DNA of 64,000 nucleotides from Tethya wilhelma (lineage: Eukaryota; Porifera; Demospongiae; Tethyida; Tethyidae): NCBI GenBank assembly GCA_964030475.1, contig CAXIPT010000003.1, forward strand, positions 10,679,953-10,743,952, read 5' to 3'. Numbering within the stretch: the first letter of the stretch is position 1; each line of letters starts with the position of its first letter. A program made the translations under genes and the position numbers. This document shows, one piece after another, positions 36,701 through 46,591 of this stretch. The notes beneath the pieces were generated by a model that saw only the letters and a list, made by a program, of their open reading frames with translations, was not told the DNA's origin and did not search any database.

Positions 36701-39700
36701 AGTGCTAAGAGCTGATTCTGTGACTATAATTTAAATTGAAAGACCTCAGTGCCCCTGCATCAAATCACATCACAGCTAGATATCAGAGTCTCATGATTTT
36801 TACAAACTATATAGCTTTTGTATATAAGCATCAATAATATAGCATAGCTCATCTATATCTATAACTTGCATTGCTTCATGATGCGGAGTTATGTGGCTAA
36901 CCACAGCAGGGATAGTTTTCTCAATACATACTCTTACACAATGTAGCCTCAATATGCGCATTTAAGTGTGCTAACTAGTTAAATATACCGAGGCTTGTGC
37001 ACCATCAGCACCTTTATTTCAATAGTAGTCGACAAACAAGTAAACAATGTGTCTATACTTTGCATAAACACTATCAGTTGGTAGCCAGAATAAGTACATA
37101 TAAGGAAGACAAAAGTACATTACTAAGGATATCATAGTGTCCACATACAAAGTCACTAGACACAACGGTATGTGTTTGTCAAGAAAGTTCAAGTATAGAG
37201 CTGTTTATTGCTTTTTCTAACTTAACTAACAACTGAAGATATACAGAAGAAGATCACATAATATAACCAGTCAAATTGAGGATTCACAAAAATCATTGCT
37301 ACTACTCTTAGACTACATGGCTCAGCAACATGATCAGAACACTCTAAAAATTGGGTTTAGATCGATTCAACTCCTAAAAGATCAAACTCTTGGTATTGGA
37401 TCGTATGGAATCGTTTGCAAGGCTCTGTGTGATGATCTGCTGTGTGCTGCTAAGGTCATTCATCAGACACTTTTCGATCCAAATGCATACCAACAAATTG
37501 AACGAAACAAAGAACACAGACTACCCATTCAGCGTTTCATGCAGGAGTGTGAGTTCATGAGTGCAATAAAGCATCCCAATATCGTACAGTTCCTAGGCAC
37601 ACACCAGGATCCTCAAACTGGCCTGCCAGTTCTACTAATGGAGCTTATGGACAATAGCTTGACCCACTTCTTAGAGAGCTCACAGGATGCAATCCCTTAC
37701 CACATCCAAGTCAACTTTTGTCACGACATCACCTTGGCTATTTCTTACCTCCATTCAAATGGCATCACTCACAGAGATCTCTCCAGTAATAATGTGTTAC
37801 TGTGTGGAAATGTGCTAGCCAAAGTAACAGACTTTGGAATGGCAAAGCTTGGTGACATAAACCCTCGAGCTACTCGTGTGTCTTTTACAATGTGTCCAGG
37901 TACAGATGTTTACATGCCTCCTGAAGCTGTGAAAGAAAAACCCATATACACGATTAGAATTGATTGCTTTTCAATTGGAACACTCATTGTCCAGATCTTG
38001 ACTAGATGCTTCCCTGATCCTGGAGAACGACAAAAAGCCGTACAAGTAGACCATCCACAGTTTCCAGGAGGTATACTGTATGCACCTGTCTCAGAAATCG
38101 AACGACGCCAAAACCACATTAGTCTAGTTGATCCTAAACACCCTCTCCTGCCAATTGCACTCGACTGTCTCAGGGACAGTGATGTTGAACGTCCTTCAGC
38201 TCAAGAGCTGTGTCAAAGAGTAGCAGTTCTGAAAGAAACACCTCAGTTTATAGAAAGTGATAGGAGAAGACCAGAAAGACAAGAACTAACTGGTAGTACA
38301 ACTGAGAGAGAGGAAGAAATCAGAGAACTACGTCAACAAGTTCAAGACAAAAATGACATCATAGAACAAAAAGATGAGGAAAATCATCAGATGAGACAAG
38401 AATACGCTCAGCAAATCCAAGGACTACAACAAATTATTGGATCACAAAATGACCGTTTACAAGAAAATGAAGCCTATATTCATGAAAAGAATGACAGCTT
38501 GAAACAGAAAGATCAACTGATTGAAGACAAAGAGAGACGTCTTCAACATGTCACTGAAGAACTAGAACTAAATCAACGAGTGATGGCTCAATTTCAAACA
38601 CGAATCCGTGAACTAGAACGACAGCTGAAGCAAGAGTCACAAATAGAAGTGCCAGTAGCTAAACCACAACCAAGCCTCAGAGACCCCCCACAGACTTATC
38701 ATCCTGAAACTAGGACAGCCACAGCAACCAGGGACAGCTTCACACTGACGTGGAGAGAGGGCAAGAGGGCACCGGCCAGGATCAGGAGAGGAACTAATGT
38801 TGTTGTAGATGGTGGATCATTATACATTCAATGTGGTGGATATTATGAAATTTTACACTACAATTCAACAAATGAGACATGGAGTCAACTTCCTAAGTGC
38901 AAAACATGCCTTTGCTCTCTAACAATTGTAAACAATCTCCTCACAACCATTGGTGGGGAAGATAGACAATATAAAAAAACTAACCAGCTCTTCAGCCTCA
39001 CTGAGGAAGGACGGACTAAGACATGGAGAGAAGTGTTCCCACCAATGCCCACCAAGAGAACATTATCAATGGTTGTGTGTACTATACAAGCTCTCATTGT
39101 TGCTGGAGGGTATTTAGATGGACTGAAGCCAAAACCAGTGGAAATCATGGACATCAACATACAACAATGGTCATCTGCTGCAGACCTTCCAGTACCACTC
39201 AGTGAAGCCTCAATAACAATCTGCAATAGTCAAATCTACATTGCTGGAGGGTGGGATGCAGGTGGACCTACCAATTTAGTTTATACATGTACCGTGGCTG
39301 ACCTCTTCCAATCTTGTCGGTCGAGACCACTAGGAGAACGTTTAGCTCAATCTCTATCGCTAAACAGTCCACCCAAGCCTACTGTATGGAGTAGAGTGGC
39401 TGATCTCCCAGTTCAATTCTCCACTTGTGTCACACTTCACGGTCGACTGCTAGCCATCGGTGGCAATGATTCTCAAGGCACACAAACCTCAGATGTTCAT
39501 ATCTACCATCCCACCTCCAACACATGGGAGGTCATCAGCAAGATGAACATTGGACGAACACTTTGTTTTGCAGCTGTTCTCTTCACCAAGGAAATAATGG
39601 TGGTAGGTGGCCTCATTAATCATAGTGAAACTGACTCAGTAGAAATAGCAAAAGCTAAATTTATACAGTAAATATTATTCTGTTTTTGAATAGTATAGTA

Positions 39701-42700
39701 GTAAAACTATCCAACAGCACATCACATAATAGATGTAGGCACTTAAGTTATATACTACTAAAAATTATTGTAGTGATTAAATTTGATACTCTAGCTGTAA
39801 CTAATATTCTCCGAAAAATGGTGAATGTATGGCATGTCAAACATATACCGTATACAGTGGGTATTTTTTGGGGGATAAAATTTTCATGGTCTATGAAAAT
39901 TTCGCTGATTCGTGGAAAAAATTTCATGGTCACGTACGGCACGTATGGATTAACCACACCCCAGCCTCTATTCGTGATAAATAATTTGTGGTTTGTCAGT
40001 GAACCACGAAAATCACGAAAATTTTACTCCACAAAAAATACCCGCCATACGGTAAACATAATGTTTGAGACATTTTTGACATAGTGGTATGCAAAGGCCA
40101 ACACAAAGTATCAATAACCATTGGGTAAAGGTTTGTACTTCACTTCAACAGTTATAGGACTACTTACTACCACATACAGCTCAACAAAAAGTCACACAAT
40201 TACATAATTATGCACTCCAAATATGTGCCACCTGGGTGCTAGGAATATCATAGCATTGCACACCACAAATCACATGACTGCATACGTACTGTACACAAGG
40301 GGGGAGTGTCAAGAAATGTTCAAGTAGAGTCGCTCAGACCTTTTTTTATCTGGTCTTACAAGTCTGGTCTGAAGGAAAACAATTTTGAATCATCAAAATT
40401 AACTTTTTGCATAACATAGAAACTATCTACTGGATGCCTAATAAGGAAAGTCACTTGCTAAAAAAAGCTTGCGCTAAAAAATAGGAAGAGAGAGGGCCTG
40501 GTATATGAAATCACATGAATGACATAGTGTGTAGAAAAGAAAAATCAGTATGTTGTAGTATACAAACTCTTTCTACTCTCTCTCTCTACAGGCTATGACA
40601 ATAACATGATATTGCGGGCTCTCTCCCTTCCTATTTTCTGTGTGTAATATTCACAGGGAGAGAGCCTGGGAACGTAGCTAGCTCAATAGTAGTCCAAAAC
40701 AAGGCTATCTCAGTAAACACTGTGTGTGTAATATAACACTATCAGTTGGTTGGTAGAAAAAGTACATATAAGGTAGACAAATATGCAAAAGTAGTGCTAT
40801 GAATATCATAGCATACCACAAAGTCACAGTGTATAAACACAAGGGGTGTGTGTCAAGAAAAGTTCAAGTAGAGATGTTTAGTGCTTTTTTCCCTGGTCTC
40901 AGTAACTAGATACTGTTAAATCAAACAACTAACAAGTGAAGGTATACAGAAGAAGATCACAAATATAACCAGTCAAATTAAAATCATTGTTGCTATTCTA
41001 CATGGCTCAGCAACAACATCGGGCGACGCCCAAAATTGGGTTCAAATCAATTCAACTCCTAAAGGATCAAACTCTTGGCATTGGATCGTATGGCTCTGTT
41101 TGCAAGGCTCTGTGTGATAATCTGATTTGTGCTGCTAAGGTCATTCACCCAACTCTTTTCGATCCAAATGCACACCAACGAATTGAACCCAACAAAGAAC
41201 ACAGACTACCCATTCAGCGTTTCCTGCAGGAGTGTGAATTCATGAGTGCAATAAAGCATCCCAATATTGTACAGTTCCTGGGTACACATCAAGATCCTCA
41301 AACTGGCCTGCCAGTTCTACTAATGGAGCTCATGGACGATAGCTTAACCCACTTCTTGGAGAGCTCACAGGATGCAGTTCCCTACCACATCCAAGTCAAC
41401 TTTTGTCACGACATCACGTTGGCCATTTCTTACCTCCATTCAAATGGCATCACTCACAGGGATCTCTCCAGTAATAATGTGTTGCTGCATGGAAATGTGC
41501 AGGCCAAAGTAACAGACTTTGGAATGGCAAAGCTTGGTGACATAAACCCTCGAGCTACTCGTGTATCTTTTACAATGTGTCCAGGCACAGATGTCTACAT
41601 GCCTCCTGAAGCAGTGAAAGATAATCCTGTCTACACAGATAAGATTGATTGCTTTTCAATAGGAACACTTATCGTCCAGATTTTAACTAGATGTTTCCCT
41701 GATCCTGGAGAACGACAAAAAGCCGTACAAGTAGACCATCCACAGTTTCCAGGAGGTTTATTGTATGCACCTGTTCCAGAAATCGAACGACGCCAAAACC
41801 ACATAAATCTAATTGATCCTAACCACCTTCTCCTACAAATTGCACTCGACTGTCTCAAGGACAGTGATGTTGAACGTCCTTCAGCTCAAGAGCTGTGTCA
41901 AAGAGTAGCAGCTCTGAAAGAAACACCTCAGTTCACAGAAAGTGTTACAAGAGCTCAAGAAAGACCAGAACCAGCTGGTAATACAACTGAGAGAGAGGAA
42001 GAAATCAGAGAACTACGTCAACAAGTTCAAGACAAAAATGACATCATACAACAAAAAGATGAGGAGATTTGTCAGATGAAACAAGATCGTGCTCAGCAAA
42101 TCCAAGGACTACAACGAATCATTGGATCACAAAATGATCGCTTGCGAGAAAATGAAACCAATATTCGTGAAAAGAATGACAGCTTGAAACAAAAGGATGA
42201 CATCATACGAGAGAAAGATCAACAGGTAATAGACAAAGAGAGACGCCTTCAACATGTCACTGAAGAACTTGAGTCAAATCAACAAGTGATGGTACAGTTT
42301 CAGACACGAATCCACGAACTAGAACTACAGCTGAAGAAAGAGTCACAAAAAGAAGTGCCAGTTGCTAAACCACAACCAAGCCTCAGAGATCCACTACATA
42401 CTTATCACCCTGACACTAAGACAGACACAGTAACCACGGACAGTTTCACATTGACATGGAGAGAGGTCAAGTGGGTATCACGCACGATGAGCAGACGACC
42501 CAATGCTGTGGTAGTAGATGGTGAATCATTGTACATCAAATATTGCTTATATTATAATATTTTACACTACAATTCAACAAATGAGACATGGAGTAAACTT
42601 CCTGAATGTAAAACATGCCTTTGCTCTCTAGCAATCGTAAACAATCTCCTCACAACCATTGGTGGGGAAGAGAGAGGAAACAAAAGCAACAAGCTCTTCA

Positions 42701-45700
42701 GCTTCACTGAGGAAGGATGGAGGGAGACATGGAGAGAGGTGTTCCCACCAATGCCCACTAAGAGATCATCATCAATGGTTGTGTGTACTGGACAAGCTCT
42801 TATTGTTGCTGGAGGGAGTTTAGAAGGATCGAAAGAGGCAAAAACAGTGGAAGTCATGGACATCAACACACAGCAATGGTCATCTGCTGCAGACCTTCCA
42901 GAACGACTCACTGAAGCCTCAGCAACAATCTGCAATAATCAAATCTACATTGCTGGAGGGTATAATACACATGGTCGATCCACCAATTTAGTTTATACCT
43001 GTACCCTGACTGACCTCTTCCTGTCTTGTCAGTCAAGATCACTAAGAGAACGTTTAGCTCAATCTCTATCACTAACCAGTCCACCCAGGCCTATTGTATG
43101 GAGCAAAGTTGCTGATCTCCCAGTTACTATATCCACTTGTGTCACACTTCATGATCAACTGCTAGCCATCGGTGGCAAGGATTCTCAAGGCACACCCACT
43201 TCAGATGTTCGTATCTACCATCCTACCTCCAACACATGGGAGGTCATCAGCAAGATGAACATTGGAAGATCACGTTGCTTTGCAGCTGTTCTCCCCACCA
43301 ATGAAATCATGGTTGTAGGGGGGTACACTAATCATGGTGAAACTGCCTCAGTAGAAATAGCTACAGCTAAATTTATGTAGTAATCTACATCTTTGTGGGT
43401 GATATAGTACAATATTAATTANTACGACCTTCCTAGGCTGAGATAGGCCTGGTAATGTGTTGCTGGGTTCTTGGTTTCTCATCACGTATGATGGTTTTAG
43501 GTTTTTGGTTTCTCATCTCACTGTATGTTAATATAGTAAAAATTTCAAAAAAATTAGGAATGGGCAGTGCGGTAAAAAGTATTGGAACAAGGCATGTCTC
43601 AAATTCGGCACATGACTACTTCACTTTTATTTTTGATCCCTCATAAGGATCACGTAATGCAATGATGTGTACAATAGTGCTGTAGGTTATTATTGCATTG
43701 TTTCAAATTCCCACGCAGTATTAATCAGTAGGCTAAGTCTGGAGCAGAATATCTTAAACCGGACTGCCAGGCAAGAGTTGGGTACAAAAATGAAGTAGTC
43801 ATGTGCCGAATTTGAGACATGCCTTGTTCCTGCACTGCCCACTCCTATATTACTAATTTTTTTGAAATTTTTACTACTTGTTCACTCACTTTTTTCAACA
43901 CTACAGTGTGGAGACCACCAGAGACTGGTTAGTCCCTACAAAAAGCAACAGCTGCATACACAGTGTCACTACAGTGTGCTGGAGGAGGCTAATGCGCATG
44001 CGCAAAATAATGGCACGTGTATAAACAATTAATGACCTTTAAACTCTAACTGCCAAGATGGCTGCATTGTAGTACATGAGTTTATACGCTAAGTTTCAAA
44101 GCTTTCTAGTTTTTGTTTAGGCCTATATATGATGAAAACGAGTATCAAGGAATATAGTACCCATGAAAAGAACTTACTTTGTGCTGTCAAAATTGGCTCA
44201 ACACATTCTGGATCTCTGGAAATCGTTTTCAAGTAACATACGTACCAAGTCTCACTCATTGGGAGTGAGTCTCACTCATTTTGAAGTTGTCTCACTCCTA
44301 AAAGCGCTCAAAATTTGTATTATGCTAATGGAGTCTCACTCATTCTGCTCTACTGCTTTTATGTACTAAGATAATGAATTTATATGGTACATATGCAAAA
44401 TCTCACTCATTTCATTGCATGAACCTTGGCAGCTCTGAGTCAGTTAGAAAGTACGTAAGTACGTAAGTAAGTACTACGTACGTTAGGAGAACAAAAATGG
44501 CACTATGGTGGCTTCCCACTAGCGCTCTCTACGAGTGCTGAGGAAACTTGGGAGTTTTACGCCTTGCATTCAGTTGGTAATCTGTCAGTGAGAGCCTCTG
44601 ACTAACTTTGAAGATTTAATTTTGTTTGACTAGATTTTTATAATGACCAAAAATTTATATTGTGTCTATGGGACAGTCGGCCCATTCCTACTATAGTCTA
44701 GTCCTAGACCCCGCCTTTTCCGCCCAGCGAAAAATGGGGGTCTAGAAAAACTTGCACAATTTCAGTGAAAATTTGGAATGTAATTATTAGTAACTTCGTC
44801 ATGATTCACGTGCAGCCTGACCTCAAAAATTTATTTCGGATCCTACAACATTTTTGCGAGCAAGTTTTAACACAGTTTTTTTGTGTCCAAGCCGGAGACT
44901 TTATAGTGAACATTATACCTTGAGAAAAGAGTAGCCAGTAAGTAATCTTGGCCAAATAGATCGAGTGCTTTAAGTCAAAATGTCACGCTAACCCTACCTA
45001 CTGAATTTCCGTAGCTCATGCCTTAGTAACAACGAGATTCTTATATATCTGTTCCATTCAGAGATGAAAGCGCTAGCTTCAGCGATGTCAATGGCACGTT
45101 GTTCAAGTTTAAACAGGTTTCAAAACTTTTATACACACACGCAAAAATTCTGCAGACTGTTCAGTTTACAAGTAACAGTTTTTTGCGACTTCCACAATCA
45201 ACGTTCTGTCATGTGACATTATAGTCACATGACATCATGTAAGCAATCTGATTGGCTCTGCCTGATTTTGAGCAGANAAACACTGCGGTTAATACAGGAC
45301 TTATTGCATACTGTACTTGTGGATCCTACCACAATACCAAATAGAGTATGTTTAAACTCTCTTTAAACAAACTTACTTTGGCACAGAATTTATTAATAGC
45401 ATCAGGGGGGAATCCCCTCCTCCGGAGTGCCGTCAGTGTGAAGAGCCGTGGGTCGTCCCAGTCCCTCACGATCCCGGCCGTGATGAGCTTCTGGATCTTC
45501 CTCTTGGAGACGACAGTGTAGAGAAGATTGAGACGACCATACTCCCACTGGACAGGACAGTAGATGTCCAGGGCATTGCACAGCCAGTAGTAGGAGGAAC
45601 GTCTGGAGGTGGCAACAAATCACAGCAATGTCATGACAAGGTTAGACTATAGCAAACAGTACATAGACCTTAGCCTCGTACCCAGGCCTCTCCCTCTTTT

Positions 45701-46543
45701 TAGTGGGTACGAGGCTACATAGACCTAGTGTATAATCATGCATCTTTCTGCCTATCAAAGTATCAGAATCCCCAACAGTTACAGTGATGTACCTGGACTG
45801 GAACTCCTTGGTGCAGAGAGAGTGGCTGATGTTCTCGATGGAGTCACACAGGCAGTGAGTGTAGTCGTAGGTGGGGTAGATGCACCACTTGTCCCCTGCG
45901 TGAGGATGAGGGGTGAACTTGATACGATAAGCCACCGGATCTTGCTTGCTGTCCTCCATTGTAAGCTTCATACGAAGAGTGGCCTGTGGGAGAAACGTAA
46001 ATTTGAACATTTAGGCATTATGTTCTAGTTGTATGTGCATTAAAATTCAAATGGAATCCCTCCAAAGCCTACACATCTCAGTTCAAGGTGGTCAAGGAAC
46101 GCTGGGAGTACCATACACACCAAAATAACAAACCAATATTGAAGTTGAACACATGTAATACAACAAGACAAATACTACATGGTTCACCTCTCCTTCTTCA
46201 AACTTTCCATTCTTCATGTCCTGAATAAAAAATGTGCACACACATAAGCAATGCTCAGACTCCATGAGTATATCACAGCTCACCTCAAAGAGCTGCAGGG
46301 ACTCCTCCATTGGGCGGTCCCTCCATGGGCTGGGTGGGGGGTTGTGACCTTTGATCTCATCAACCTTCTGGTGACATACATATGCATGACCCCTGGAGTA
46401 ATTAATAATCACCATGAGCACACACACATATAACAATATCAGTACCTATTACTTCACTCTACCTCTTGATCAGTTTCACTGCCCACTCGTAGAGCTGCTG
46501 AAAGTTGTCAGATGAAAAGGTGACTTTGTAAGGTTTGTGACCT

Positions 46544-46591
<48 letters not shown>

